Shown: positions 42,809 through 51,224, numbered from the stretch's first letter. The stretch is 64,000 bases of DNA from Flavobacteriaceae bacterium MAR_2010_72 (GCA_003550275.1 QXCW01000002.1:1116001-1180000); one strand, 5' to 3'. A program made the numbers and translations. The notes: generated by a model from the letters alone, not told the origin.

Positions 42809-43300
42809 TTACGGCGTCCATGCCCATAGTACATTGATGATCTTCCATTCGCCATTAAGTAGCCCCAGATGGATATAGTCAAAAAACGCAAACTTATTTT
42901 GTGTGGCTTTTACGGTGGCAATGCCGTCAGACAGGTCCAGGATATCCACATCTACCTTTAGCGTCGCTTTAGGGTCAACGCCTTTTTTGTACAATTGGGT
43001 GTAGTCAAAGGTTTTTGTATAATGTATCAAGGTGGCGGCCGACATATTATCTAACTTGTCCTTTCCTGCTTTGTCCTGACTTATAACGCGTTTTGCCAAA
43101 TCGGGGTGCAAGGCTCTTGTTACCCGCAAAGTATCATTGTATTCAAGGCCTTCAAGGTAATCTAATACGGTGGCCCTGATCATTAAACTATCGCTAGGGG
43201 TTTGGCTAAAGAGGTTGGTGTTCACCACAAGTACGGCAATGAGAATGAAGCCATAGCGTAGGTAGGAGTTTGAACGGACTGGGCGTGATGCTGGTTTCAT
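42809..43300 (-). CDS. Lumazine-binding-like NTF2-fold protein, exported
   Basis: 163 residues from the ATG at 43300; a TTG start at 43339 is possible but adds no signal. A basic start and hydrophobic helix (YGFILIAVLVVNTNLFSQ) form a signal peptide. The mature part follows the 'putative lumazine-binding' pattern (PF12893): IRATVLDYLEGLEYNDTLRV, RALHPDLAKRV, then IATVKATQNKFAFFDYIHL and a terminal EWKIINVLWAW. Expected to be periplasmic. It follows the transporter gene 43348-43983 with 47 bp between stop and chosen start. Confidence 0.75.
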   Translation of the reverse strand: MKPASRPVRSNSYLRYGFILIAVLVVNTNLFSQTPSDSLMIRATVLDYLEGLEYNDTLRVTRALHPDLAKRVISQDKAGKDKLDNMSAATLIHYTKTFDYTQLYKKGVDPKATLKVDVDILDLSDGIATVKATQNKFAFFDYIHLGLLNGEWKIINVLWAWTP

Positions 43301-43347
43301 AGGTTTACTATTAAAGGTTGGTTTTGTTAAATATACCAATATTCCTT

Positions 43348-43983
43348 TTAATCACAGCCACAATAATCATCGCTATTGGCTTTTTCAAAACATTCTCTAC
43401 CTTCTTTAAAGGCAAAGTAGGAGAGGCCCAGTGTACCTATACTGTCAATATAGGGGATGTATAGGAGCTCGTAAATGCCGCTACTAACCAGTAAAATGAC
43501 CGACATATAAATACACACCAGTGTACAGTTGGCGTCGGCGAGTATGGGTGGCGAGTCTAGTCGTTTTCCCACCTTCCTTTTCCAGACCACCAAACCCCAC
43601 ATTACCAGAATCGAGATCACCGAAATGATAAGTCCAAATACTGTGGTTACGGGTTTATGGGCGGTATAGATGTGATAGAGACTGGTGGCAACCAAGACAG
43701 CTACCAGTGCGTAAAATGCAAAGCCAGTAATGCGTAAGGCCGTACGTTCAAAGCTGTCTCGGTTGCTATGCGGATGCTTTTGTATGCGCAAGACCATATG
43801 GGCAATGCCTAGCCCAGAAATCACTTCAATAAAACTGTCGGCGCCAAACCCGAAAAGCGCCAGGCTCTCATCTTCATAACCGAGATAGGTCGAGATCAGT
43901 CCTTCAGTAATGTTATAGAGTATGGTAAATAGTGCCAGTGCGAACGCTATCTTGTAAAGCTTGGTATGTTCAGATTGGGTCAT
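43348..43983 (-). CDS. Cation diffusion facilitator-like membrane protein
   Basis: 211 residues with six hydrophobic helices and no C-terminal cytoplasmic domain. LALFGFGADSFIEVISG (about 41-57) corresponds to the helix-2 motif of CDF metal exporters (SLAL.ADS..D), and ILADANCTLVCIYMS (about 146-160) to helix 5, where DANCT takes the place of HxxxD. The C-terminus (CFEKANSDDYCGCD) is Cys-rich and could bind metal. Likely exports a divalent cation. Its first 27 codons plus upstream DNA are duplicated at 45326-45489. Confidence 0.72.
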   Translation of the reverse strand: MTQSEHTKLYKIAFALALFTILYNITEGLISTYLGYEDESLALFGFGADSFIEVISGLGIAHMVLRIQKHPHSNRDSFERTALRITGFAFYALVAVLVATSLYHIYTAHKPVTTVFGLIISVISILVMWGLVVWKRKVGKRLDSPPILADANCTLVCIYMSVILLVSSGIYELLYIPYIDSIGTLGLSYFAFKEGRECFEKANSDDYCGCD

Positions 43984-44063
43984 TGTATTAAGGTTTATTA
44001 GCCTACAACCCTAATGTAATAAAAAAAGGAATGAATTAGCATAACATTTGTAGGATTTTAGTG
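43900..44063. repeat. Direct repeat, copy 1 (5' end of the CDF gene and its upstream DNA)
   Basis: About 164 bp matching 45326-45489 at roughly nine of ten positions by eye. The shared tail runs through CATTGTATT, TTATTAGCCTACAACCCTAA and ATTAGCATAACAT up to TAGGATTTTAGTG. Confidence 0.85.
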
Positions 44064-44569
44064 TGTATGAATTTATTGGGTGATAGCTAAACTGCCTTGT
44101 AGTCTAATCATTTTTTTTGGTATTACCAATTGGCAAATACAGATCAAATATTTAGCGTCGCTAAACCTAATAGACATGAGCAAACGGAACTAGCAAAAGT
44201 AATTTTTGTAAGTAGCCTTATTGCCACTACTTTTAAATAAAGAAACACAATTTTAACTTTAGGAGGATCGTCCGGAAATTTATGATTTTAGAGTAAATTT
44301 TAGAATGAGTTAGCACATAGGATGCATTATTAAAATATTTTAGCTATCTTATAGAAATAAATGGAAACAGCAGTTAAAGTTTTTGTGACTTCCTAATAAT
44401 TCTAAATTCGAAATTTCTTTCGTCTCTGCTGATTTGCACCTTATATATGGTGTACATGACTTCTTTAGTTCTTATAAAACCAATGTATCCCCCTTGTTGA
44501 ACCAATGTATTCCCCTTGTTTACTATGTGCAATTAGCCGAATAATGTTATTTAATTTAAAACCAATAAC
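44064..44569. other. Gene-free spacer upstream of the 44570 lipoprotein
   Basis: About 500 bp, AT-rich. The only structure I see is the 22-bp tandem repeat at 44478-44521. No frame of reasonable length or start signal is present. Confidence 0.6.
44478..44521 (+). promoter_or_regulatory. 22-bp tandem direct repeat (possible operator)
   Basis: AACCAATGTATCCCCCTTGTTG (first 20: AACCAATGTATCCCCCTTGT) is followed at once by a second copy differing at two positions. It lies 48 bp upstream of the ATG at 44570, near where a promoter is expected, so it could bind a dimeric regulator. Confidence 0.4.
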
Positions 44570-45280
44570 ATGAGAAAAATTATTTATTTATTCGCACTGT
44601 CCCTTATTTTTGCTTGCAATGATGACTTATCAAATTCGCTTGAAACCAATCCAGAGTCATTAAAAGTTGAATTAAACAATTCATCCATTTCTATTGTAAC
44701 TTTTGATGGAAAAAGTAGCTCGATGAAATCATCAAATTTAAATCTCGAGTCGATTAGAGAAAAGTATAGTAAACTGCTATATGCAAAATCTGAGAATACA
44801 TCTAATAAAAACGAATTTTCTCCATCACATTCAAGCGGACATTTCACTACACTAGAAGGCAATACAATAACTTTTGGTTCTGGTAATAATGGTAAGAATG
44901 GTAAATGGGTAAGTATTGGTGTAGCTAACTATAAAGGAGATGTTGTATGTAATAATATAGTGGGTAATCAAGCTATTGTACAAGTTGCTATCACGGAAGT
45001 AGGTGATGGGCTTAATGGAATTTTAGTAGGTGATTCCGTTTTATTTTTTGTAAAAGATAATGGAGAAGGTCGTAATGCGGAAGTAGATGAATATTTCCCA
45101 TGGGTTCTTGTTTTTTCGGGCTTTCCTTTTAGTCTCTGTAATTTATATGATTTTGGCGCTGGACCAGAAGAAGGATTATCTCCTGAGGTATTTCTTAATA
45201 TTATGGTTGGCATATTTGGACACCCTAATAGCGACATGAGTGATACTTTATATAAGAGCGATCAAATTCAAATTAAATAA
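44570..45280 (+). CDS. Lipoprotein of unknown function
   Basis: 236 residues. The signal MRKIIYLFALSLIFAC has a lipobox at Cys16. A Ser/Asn-rich linker (about 20-95) leads to a folded part with glycine-rich turns: HFTTLEGNTITFGSGNNGKN (about 91-110), GVANYKGDVVCNNIVGNQAI, then VDEYFPWVLVFSGFPF. I recognise no family, although the second half resembles carbohydrate-binding or adhesin modules in composition. It lies between two direct repeats and on the strand opposite to its neighbours, so it may be an insertion. Confidence 0.6.
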   Translation: MRKIIYLFALSLIFACNDDLSNSLETNPESLKVELNNSSISIVTFDGKSSSMKSSNLNLESIREKYSKLLYAKSENTSNKNEFSPSHSSGHFTTLEGNTITFGSGNNGKNGKWVSIGVANYKGDVVCNNIVGNQAIVQVAITEVGDGLNGILVGDSVLFFVKDNGEGRNAEVDEYFPWVLVFSGFPFSLCNLYDFGAGPEEGLSPEVFLNIMVGIFGHPNSDMSDTLYKSDQIQIK

Positions 45281-45325
45281 CTGGTTTTTTAAACTTTAAA
45301 TTACCAATCAACATATTTTATTAAA

Positions 45326-45489
45326 TCCTTCTGCAATGTTATAGAGTATGGTAAAGAGTGCCAACGCGAACGCTATCTTGTAAAGCTTGGTATGTTCAGA
45401 TTGGGTCATTGTATTATGGTTTATTAGCCTACAACCCTAATGTAATAAAAAATGAAATGAATTAGCATAACATCTGTAGGATTTTAGTG
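45326..45489. repeat. Direct repeat, copy 2
   Basis: Second copy of 43900-44063. It separates the plus-strand lipoprotein gene from the third DUF6090 group. Confidence 0.85.
45327..45409 (-). pseudogene. Truncated 5' end of the CDF-like gene
   Basis: From the start codon at 45409 the minus strand encodes MTQSEHTKLYKIAFALALFT and ILYNI before the match to 43348-43983 stops. Only about 27 of 211 codons remain, so it cannot make a transporter. Confidence 0.75.
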
Positions 45490-45534
45490 CCAAAGCATCC
45501 ATTGGCATTGGTTAAAATCCCATATCGTGTGTTG

Positions 45535-46266
45535 TTAAGACTGTTTTTGCGCCTTATAATGTTTTAGTTGATCCATAAGCGTATCGATGGCGGGAATGGT
45601 TTCCTTAAATTTGGTCGTCAATCGCACGACCCCACTTCTAAATAGGTCGAGGAATACGATAAAGGTGTCATCATTTTGGGATACAATCTGTTGAATGTCG
45701 GCAGGGCTCTTATCTAATTGCAACAAGTGGTTAGGGGCGAGAAAGTTCAGTTTCCCCTGTGTGGCATATTCAGTTTGTTTGGTGAATAAGGACTTTATTC
45801 TGCCAAAGTCTACTCGATACACCTGATCGATTTGTCGGGTTAAGCTATCGGGCAATTGTTTCCACAAGCCTGAACCAGCAAGCGTGGCATAAATGGGTGA
45901 GTTTTCATTGTAGAACCAATCGTCTTCAGCCAAGGTACCTAGGATGGATTTGAGATGTAAGGTGTCTATAGTACTTGTGGTTGCCCAGTGCTGAATGATG
46001 GCATTAGATTTTTGAAGAATCCTATTGCCGTAAGCTAAATCACTTATGCATTCTTCCTTTTTTAATTGTAAGTCGGTGATAAGCACATCAATTAGTTGGT
46101 CTTCCAAAAGGCTTTCCTTTCGGGTTTCATTCCAGTTATTGATCTGTAAGGCAATCAGAATCCCAATCACCACAAGGAAGATTTCACCAATGGCATAGAG
46201 TAAATATTTACTGAATTTATTTTCGGTGAGCAGTTGTTGGCGGATTCTTCGAAAGAATTTTATCAT
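45535..46266 (-). CDS. DUF6090 family membrane-anchored protein
   Basis: 243 residues, last gene of the third group (45.5-48.1 kb). Constant part: MIKFFRRIRQQLLTENKFSKYLLY, helix with IFLVVIGILIALQIN. Core: YATLAGSGLWKQLPDS, LTRQIDQVYRVDF. Base composition is visibly higher in GC than in the two genes upstream. The C-terminus (IDTLMDQLKHYKAQKQS) is basic. Eighteen bases separate it from 46285. Confidence 0.85.
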   Translation of the reverse strand: MIKFFRRIRQQLLTENKFSKYLLYAIGEIFLVVIGILIALQINNWNETRKESLLEDQLIDVLITDLQLKKEECISDLAYGNRILQKSNAIIQHWATTSTIDTLHLKSILGTLAEDDWFYNENSPIYATLAGSGLWKQLPDSLTRQIDQVYRVDFGRIKSLFTKQTEYATQGKLNFLAPNHLLQLDKSPADIQQIVSQNDDTFIVFLDLFRSGVVRLTTKFKETIPAIDTLMDQLKHYKAQKQS

Positions 46267-46284
46267 GTTTAATGCTAATACAAA

Positions 46285-47049
46285 TTACTCTAAATTATAT
46301 TCCGTTATTATTTGATCTATTAAAACGGCTCCTTGAGCTTTAAAACTTTCTAATCTGGACATGTATCCTCTATAAGATGACACATAGTGTAAAAGGTGAT
46401 TTTTATAGATATCATCTTCCAACATCATATCGACACTACGAGGTATTCCATTAGTTACAAGGCGAATGGGTCTTACACCTTTATGAGTTTGATAGTCTCT
46501 TAATACGATATAAACATTTATTAGATCGTATCTATCAATTTCAATTTCATATAAAAACTCGGAATACAATAAAATAAGTGCCTCTGAATATTCTGTACTA
46601 AACTCATAGTTTAAGCCTATTTTAGTTTCAAGCATTCTAACGCCTTTGTCATGAATTTGGATATCAGGAAAACCAGAGGTAGAATTAAAATATTTAAGAA
46701 AATAATCCATATTTGTTAACAGCGAATCGCGATCCATCTCTTCTCTCATAAGTTGAAACATTATAGGAATATTAGAATTCATATCTTCAATTCCACTATC
46801 AATTTCAACAACAGAATTATTAAAGTCTTTAACAATGCGCGCATAAATATTTCTAATTTGTTTTTTTTCTATCTGTTTCTCATTCCAATTATTAATGGAT
46901 AGCGCAATTAAAATACCAATCACAACCAGAATAATTTCGCCTATGGCGTATTTAAAGTATTTGCCTGCCTTTGCCGAGGCTTCTGCAGGCGAGCTTGTTT
47001 TTCCAGTTTCCATGAGGTTGTAGCGTATTTTTCTAAAGAATTTGATCAT
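46285..47049 (-). CDS. DUF6090 family membrane-anchored protein with palindrome-derived insertion
   Basis: 254 residues. After METGKT come about eleven extra residues (SSPAEASAKAG) encoded by a palindrome at about 46962-46995, then KYFKYAIGE as usual. The helix ends ALSINNWNE. The core is the most divergent (VRMLETKIGLNYEFSTEY, EALILLYSEFLYEI). The three bases before its stop-to-start gap with 47053 suggest tight co-transcription. Confidence 0.83.
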   Translation of the reverse strand: MIKFFRKIRYNLMETGKTSSPAEASAKAGKYFKYAIGEIILVVIGILIALSINNWNEKQIEKKQIRNIYARIVKDFNNSVVEIDSGIEDMNSNIPIMFQLMREEMDRDSLLTNMDYFLKYFNSTSGFPDIQIHDKGVRMLETKIGLNYEFSTEYSEALILLYSEFLYEIEIDRYDLINVYIVLRDYQTHKGVRPIRLVTNGIPRSVDMMLEDDIYKNHLLHYVSSYRGYMSRLESFKAQGAVLIDQIITEYNLE

Positions 47050-47052
47050 AAC

Positions 47053-48084
47053 TTAATTATCAGAATTAGCTTTAGTATATGTTGTGGCTTCATGACCTTT
47101 ATACTCTGTGAACGTGACAATTCCTGAATCGTCATTTTTATTAAACCGATACAATACATTTTTTGGGTTAAACGGGAAGAAAATTTGTTCAGAACTTAAG
47201 GCTAAAAGCTGTTCATCTTCTTCACCTTCTTTTTTTAGTAAAAGATAGTTTTCCTCGAGCAAAATATTCATTTTAGTATCAGGACTAGCATTGTTTATAT
47301 AAATTCCAACATAGTCATCAAGAGCTTTATAATTGATAATGAATTGTAATGAATCTGTTGGTTTATTTAGTATTTCGGAAATCTCCTTAAAAGCAGTTAT
47401 ACTATAGAATCTGTACCATTCTATAAATACTCTATGGTCAAAAGCTTCTTGTTTATAACTCTTTACTTTATTTTTGTATTTATAATTATTCAACCTGTAC
47501 TCTATAGCATCTTTGTTTTTTTTTAAATCCGATTCACTGTACCATGCATAGTTCTCTTCAAAATCGTATCTGATTCTTTTAGTAAGTTCCCTAATCACTT
47601 TATTGTATTCTTCTACATATGGTCTACATCTGTTATATACTGCATCTAAAACAATTAAGGCGTCTTTGTATTTGCTTGGAATTGCATCCATGTTTGCTAA
47701 CAATAAATTATAAGCACTTATAGATGTATTAAAATTATCCCAACTAATAGGAACACGCCATAATTCGGAACTATTTTCGTTGGCATAATCTTCATAGGTT
47801 AAATTGGTGTTTAAAACCAAACTCGCTAAAGAATCTTTGGCTCTATAATGGTAAATCATTTCTGTGCTACGGTTAATATCATTTTCCAGTTCAATTAAAA
47901 CATCCTCAAAAATGGCATCTATTTTGGCTTCAGCTTTCTTTTGTTCACTGCGTTGATTAAGATTTAAGGCGATGAGAATGCCTATAACAACTAGTATAAT
48001 CTCTCCAAAAGCATAAAGTAAATACTTGCTTACTTTGTTTTTATTAAGTAGGTTTTGACGGATTCTTCTGAAGAATTTGATCAT
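47053..48084 (-). CDS. DUF6090 protein fused to a DUF3471/lipocalin-like tail
   Basis: 343 residues, about 90 longer than its relatives. Residues 1-45 are the constant part, with NLNQRSE replacing QINNWNE. The middle is helical (IDAIFEDVLIELENDINRST; YNLLLANMDAIPSKY as a weak core). From about 250 on comes a beta-rich module: LDDYVGIYINNA, MNILLEENYLLLKK, LLALSSEQIFFPF, then SGIVTFTEYKGHEA. That matches the C-terminal beta domain found behind many serine hydrolases (as at 33216-34676). I see no enzyme motif in front of it. First gene of the third group. Confidence 0.8.
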   Translation of the reverse strand: MIKFFRRIRQNLLNKNKVSKYLLYAFGEIILVVIGILIALNLNQRSEQKKAEAKIDAIFEDVLIELENDINRSTEMIYHYRAKDSLASLVLNTNLTYEDYANENSSELWRVPISWDNFNTSISAYNLLLANMDAIPSKYKDALIVLDAVYNRCRPYVEEYNKVIRELTKRIRYDFEENYAWYSESDLKKNKDAIEYRLNNYKYKNKVKSYKQEAFDHRVFIEWYRFYSITAFKEISEILNKPTDSLQFIINYKALDDYVGIYINNASPDTKMNILLEENYLLLKKEGEEDEQLLALSSEQIFFPFNPKNVLYRFNKNDDSGIVTFTEYKGHEATTYTKANSDN

Positions 48085-48289
48085 GCGTTGGTTGGTGTAA
48101 AGTGCAACATGTTTATAAATAGCCTATTACATGTTTTAAACACCTAATGTAGCAAATTCAAATCAAAGATGGCGCATAGTTAAACCAAATAGTAATTGTA
48201 TAAACGATTCGTAAGTATGCAAGCGCTCCATATTTATTAAATGGTGTTGACCATAGTTGTTTTTCATACCACACTTTTATACTTCAAAA

Positions 48290-48323
48290 GCTCGTGCTCT
48301 GAAGGGTAATTCAGAACACGAGC
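48290..48323 (-). terminator. Rho-independent terminator after the DUF1330 gene
   Basis: GCTCGTGCTCTGAA (48290-48303) and TTCAGAACACGAGC (48310-48323) form a 14-bp stem with one mismatch and a 6-base loop. On the minus strand it is followed by TTTTGAAG. It lies 50 bp beyond the stop codon of 48374-48667. Confidence 0.7.
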
Positions 48324-48373
48324 CTTAGGATTGATTTTGGCAACGGTTTAGTTTTTATCTTGATGTATGAGTT

Positions 48374-48667
48374 TTAATCTATTCCTTCCATAAAGACCGC
48401 ACTAAATGTACCTGCCGAATGTCTCAACGCTTTAAGCGGTTTGTAGTCTTCAGAGTCGTACCATTCTAAAGCCTTTTCCATACTCGGAAACTTTATCATC
48501 ACAGGCCATGTTGGTGACCAATCCCCTTCTTTTAATGCTACGGTTCCACCACTCACCACATATTCGCCACCAAATGCAGCGGTAATGGGTTTGATCTTTG
48601 AAACATAGGCATTCATTTGCTCTGGATTAGTAATTTCCAGATTTTGAAATAAACAATAAGCTGACAT
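48374..48667 (-). CDS. DUF1330 domain protein
   Basis: 97 residues, the full length of the family, with a dimeric ferredoxin-like alpha/beta barrel expected. The motif set is present: MNAYVSKIKPITAAFGGEYV near 18-37, then WPVMIKFPSMEKALEWYDSE and YKPLKALRHSAGTFSAVF. Its role is unknown; relatives are cytoplasmic and sometimes accompany antibiotic or aromatic catabolism genes. The start ATG leaves no room for a signal. It probably has its own transcript, ended by the hairpin at 48290. Confidence 0.85.
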   Translation of the reverse strand: MSAYCLFQNLEITNPEQMNAYVSKIKPITAAFGGEYVVSGGTVALKEGDWSPTWPVMIKFPSMEKALEWYDSEDYKPLKALRHSAGTFSAVFMEGID

Positions 48668-48753
48668 AATTTTTAAATTTTAGATAATAATGATTACATG
48701 TTTTGCTTGCTTAGTAGCAAGTTTGGGTTTTAAAAAATCGATGGTTGTAAGTT

Positions 48754-49731
48754 TTAGTGAGACGTGATGGGTATAGCCAATGGTCGCATTGGTGAGCCAC
48801 TAGCGCCTTTTAGTTTTAATGATGCCGCAATAAAGGCAAATTCAAATACTCGATCATTAGCGAGCGTTTCAAGATACATTTGTTCAATAAACATCACACC
48901 TTTTTCAGCAAGCAGATAGGTGTGGACGGGCACCCAATTATCCGCACGTTCTGAAGGAAATGCTTCTAAACTTAAATTATCTGCACCAAGAAGCATAATA
49001 GCCTGGTCTTCTACCAGCCATTTCACCGCATCAAGACTGATGCCCGGGTAGTTATGAAGATAGTGGTTGGCGTTGTTGTAATGCTTGGCTTGACCTGTGC
49101 GTATCAATACCACATCACCTTTTTTCAACGAAACCCCTTGTTTTTTGAGGACCTTTTTTAAATCATTCACAGAAATGCGATAATTTTCAGGAAGTTGGCC
49201 TTTATAAGCTTCTACATCAATAAGCACGCCTCGTGCAATGATAGGAGGAATGGTTTCAGCACCAGTCTTTTTCCATCCCTTGTCACCTAGATGTACTTCC
49301 GGTGTAAAGCCATTCCATATTTTTCCATTTAATCCAAAATGATTCAGCGCGTCAATATGGGTTCCCATATGGGTATACATGGAAATAGCATCTCCCGTAT
49401 AACTCACCTTTCGATTCATCGTTTCACCTAGGCCATTTGGGTTGTCCACAATAGTGCCATGAGGCGTGTGAGTAAGCCAATATTGATAGCCTGGATCGCC
49501 CAAGGCATGAAAACTCGGCATTCCTACAAAATACTCTACACTAAGATCATAGGTTCTACCTGATTGGATTTGGGATAAGACCTCGAGACGCGTGAGGTCG
49601 GTCATCATATTCAGGGTGCCGATTTCGTCATCAGCACCCCATGGGCTAGCACCCACAGTTTCGTTTTGTTGAGCGGTTACAATTAGCGGCAAAGCCAATA
49701 GTAGTCCTAATAAAATGCTTGTAGGTTTCAT
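48754..49731 (-). CDS. Secreted cyclase family protein (kynurenine formamidase-like)
   Basis: 325 residues from the ATG at 49731 (MKPTSILLGLLLALPLIVTA is a signal peptide; the ATG eight codons earlier adds only MHNKTMLI). The metal-binding motif HMGTHIDALNHFG (about 115-127) is the HxGTHxDxxxHF signature of PF04199, with a further GDVVLIRTG strand near 210. Family members hydrolyse N-formylkynurenine or act on cyclic esters or isatin. It lies downstream of a Crp-type regulator gene on the same strand (62 bp). Confidence 0.85.
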   Translation of the reverse strand: MKPTSILLGLLLALPLIVTAQQNETVGASPWGADDEIGTLNMMTDLTRLEVLSQIQSGRTYDLSVEYFVGMPSFHALGDPGYQYWLTHTPHGTIVDNPNGLGETMNRKVSYTGDAISMYTHMGTHIDALNHFGLNGKIWNGFTPEVHLGDKGWKKTGAETIPPIIARGVLIDVEAYKGQLPENYRISVNDLKKVLKKQGVSLKKGDVVLIRTGQAKHYNNANHYLHNYPGISLDAVKWLVEDQAIMLLGADNLSLEAFPSERADNWVPVHTYLLAEKGVMFIEQMYLETLANDRVFEFAFIAASLKLKGASGSPMRPLAIPITSH

Positions 49732-49792
49732 GATTAACATAGTTTTGTTGTGCAAATATGCAAATCATTGAAATGGATTTCATTAAGGTATC

Positions 49793-50377
49793 TTAAGAAC
49801 GGTTGCGGCTCATATGTTTTCGAATAGCACTAAGGTGCTCTGGGGTAATTCCCAAGTAGGAAGCAATCATGTACTGTGGAATTTCCTGCTCCATGACTCG
49901 GTAACGCTTTACAAAATTAGAATAACGTTCTTCGGCAGATTGACTCATGGAATGAATGGTGCGCTCCTGAAGTGCGACATATCCATTTTGAGTTTTAATT
50001 CTGAAAAAGCGATCCAATTTATGGATCTGGTCAAATAGCTCATCTAAACGATGCCTATGTATCTGTAGGACGGTACTGTCTGTTATGGCCTGTATATGAT
50101 AAGTGGCGGGCTTTTGGGTAAGATAAGCATAAAGATCATTCATCCACCAGCCTTGTATTCCAAATTGAAGAATATGCTCTTTACCAGAGTCATCAAGGCT
50201 ATAAAGTTTGAGACAGCCATCGGCAATAAATCGCATATGGTTAGAGTGCTCACCTTTTTGGAGTAAGTACTGTTTTTTCTTTAGGGCAATGGGTTGGAAC
50301 GCATCCTTAATCAATGCGCACTCGGTTTCATTTATAGCAACCAGTTCTTTAATGTTTTGGATTAATACGTCGTACAT
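49793..50377 (-). CDS. Crp/Fnr family transcriptional regulator
   Basis: 194 residues. An N-terminal cNMP-binding-type barrel (KKKQYLLQKGEHSNHMRFIA, about 33-52; DSGKEHILQFGIQGWWMND near 63-81) is joined to a short C-terminal winged helix (QYMIASYLGITPEHLSAIRK, about 168-187, the recognition part). The Arg of classic cAMP sites is absent, which is usual for this Bacteroidota sub-group. It lies 11 bp downstream of the MBL-fold gene and so is co-transcribed with it. It may control that gene or the cyclase gene. Confidence 0.88.
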   Translation of the reverse strand: MYDVLIQNIKELVAINETECALIKDAFQPIALKKKQYLLQKGEHSNHMRFIADGCLKLYSLDDSGKEHILQFGIQGWWMNDLYAYLTQKPATYHIQAITDSTVLQIHRHRLDELFDQIHKLDRFFRIKTQNGYVALQERTIHSMSQSAEERYSNFVKRYRVMEQEIPQYMIASYLGITPEHLSAIRKHMSRNRS

Positions 50378-50388
50378 TGCGACTCAAT

Positions 50389-51156
50389 TTAATAAATTAA
50401 ATTCGCTTTTTCGCCATCTTCTAAAATGACACATTGCTTTTCCAAGTTGGAAGATTTTAATAGGTCTCTTAAGTAACTTCTGCCTTCTTTACATGGACTT
50501 ACCGCTTCAAGGTGTGTAATCCAAATTTTAGAGTTAGGTGCATGTCCTGCTACATGGTTAATGTCATCAAAGGTCATCGTAACTGGTTCTCCAAAAGCAA
50601 AGGTAGCAGCACCTCCAGCAACTATAATGTGTTTTGGATGGTGCTTATCAATGGCGTTTTTTACTTCTTCGCACCAAATCGTGTCTCCGGTAATGTAAAT
50701 AGAATTATTGAGGTGTTTTAATACAAATCCATTCACCTTTCCCATGTTGGTTCCTATGGTCCCTGTACCGTGTTGTCCGTCGGTTATTGAAAGTTGAATA
50801 TCTTGAAAGGTCAAGACCTCATTTATCGCTTTAATGTTGGTAAAGCCATAAGAAGCTATGTTTTCAGCATTAGCCTTGGGACAAATCAAAGGTATGGTTT
50901 TAGGCAGCAAGCTAACAGCGGTTGCATCCCAATGGTCAGGATGAAGATGAGTGACGATTACTGCATCAATTGACTCTAATTCGTTGGTTAATTCCTCTTT
51001 TGTGAACGGAAGATTTACCAACGGATTCATTTGGTCATCGTCCGTCCATGGGAATATTCCAAAGGAATGTTTGTCACCTAACATGGGGTCTATTAAAAAG
51101 TTGGTGTCGTTCAAGGTTAATTTCAAGGTGGCGTTTCGCCAAAGCTGAATTCTCAT
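50389..51156 (-). CDS. MBL-fold metallo-hydrolase
   Basis: 255 residues with the metal-binding THLHPDHWD motif (His70, His72, Asp74, His75), a second ligand region TDGQHGTG (about 124-131), YITGDTIW with an Asp near 158 and ITHLEAVSP with His near 218. It resembles UlaG-like and N-acylphosphatidyl-type MBL proteins (cytoplasmic, no signal). The gene is divergent from an HxlR regulator with paired inverted repeats in between, a layout common for stress-inducible detoxification genes. Confidence 0.85.
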   Translation of the reverse strand: MRIQLWRNATLKLTLNDTNFLIDPMLGDKHSFGIFPWTDDDQMNPLVNLPFTKEELTNELESIDAVIVTHLHPDHWDATAVSLLPKTIPLICPKANAENIASYGFTNIKAINEVLTFQDIQLSITDGQHGTGTIGTNMGKVNGFVLKHLNNSIYITGDTIWCEEVKNAIDKHHPKHIIVAGGAATFAFGEPVTMTFDDINHVAGHAPNSKIWITHLEAVSPCKEGRSYLRDLLKSSNLEKQCVILEDGEKANLIY

Positions 51157-51190
51157 TTTTTTATATTTTTAGTAAAAATAAAAAGTAGAT

Positions 51191-51224
51191 CTTCATCTTT
51201 GATGAAGGTTACATTTAGGTAACC
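51191..51224. promoter_or_regulatory. Two inverted repeats between the MBL and HxlR genes
   Basis: CTTCATC-TTT-GATGAAG (51191-51207) is a perfect 7-bp hairpin. GGTTAC-ATTTAG-GTAACC (51207-51224) is a 6-bp inverted repeat sharing one base with it. They lie in the 86-bp divergent gap, a natural place for HxlR binding. Confidence 0.6.
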
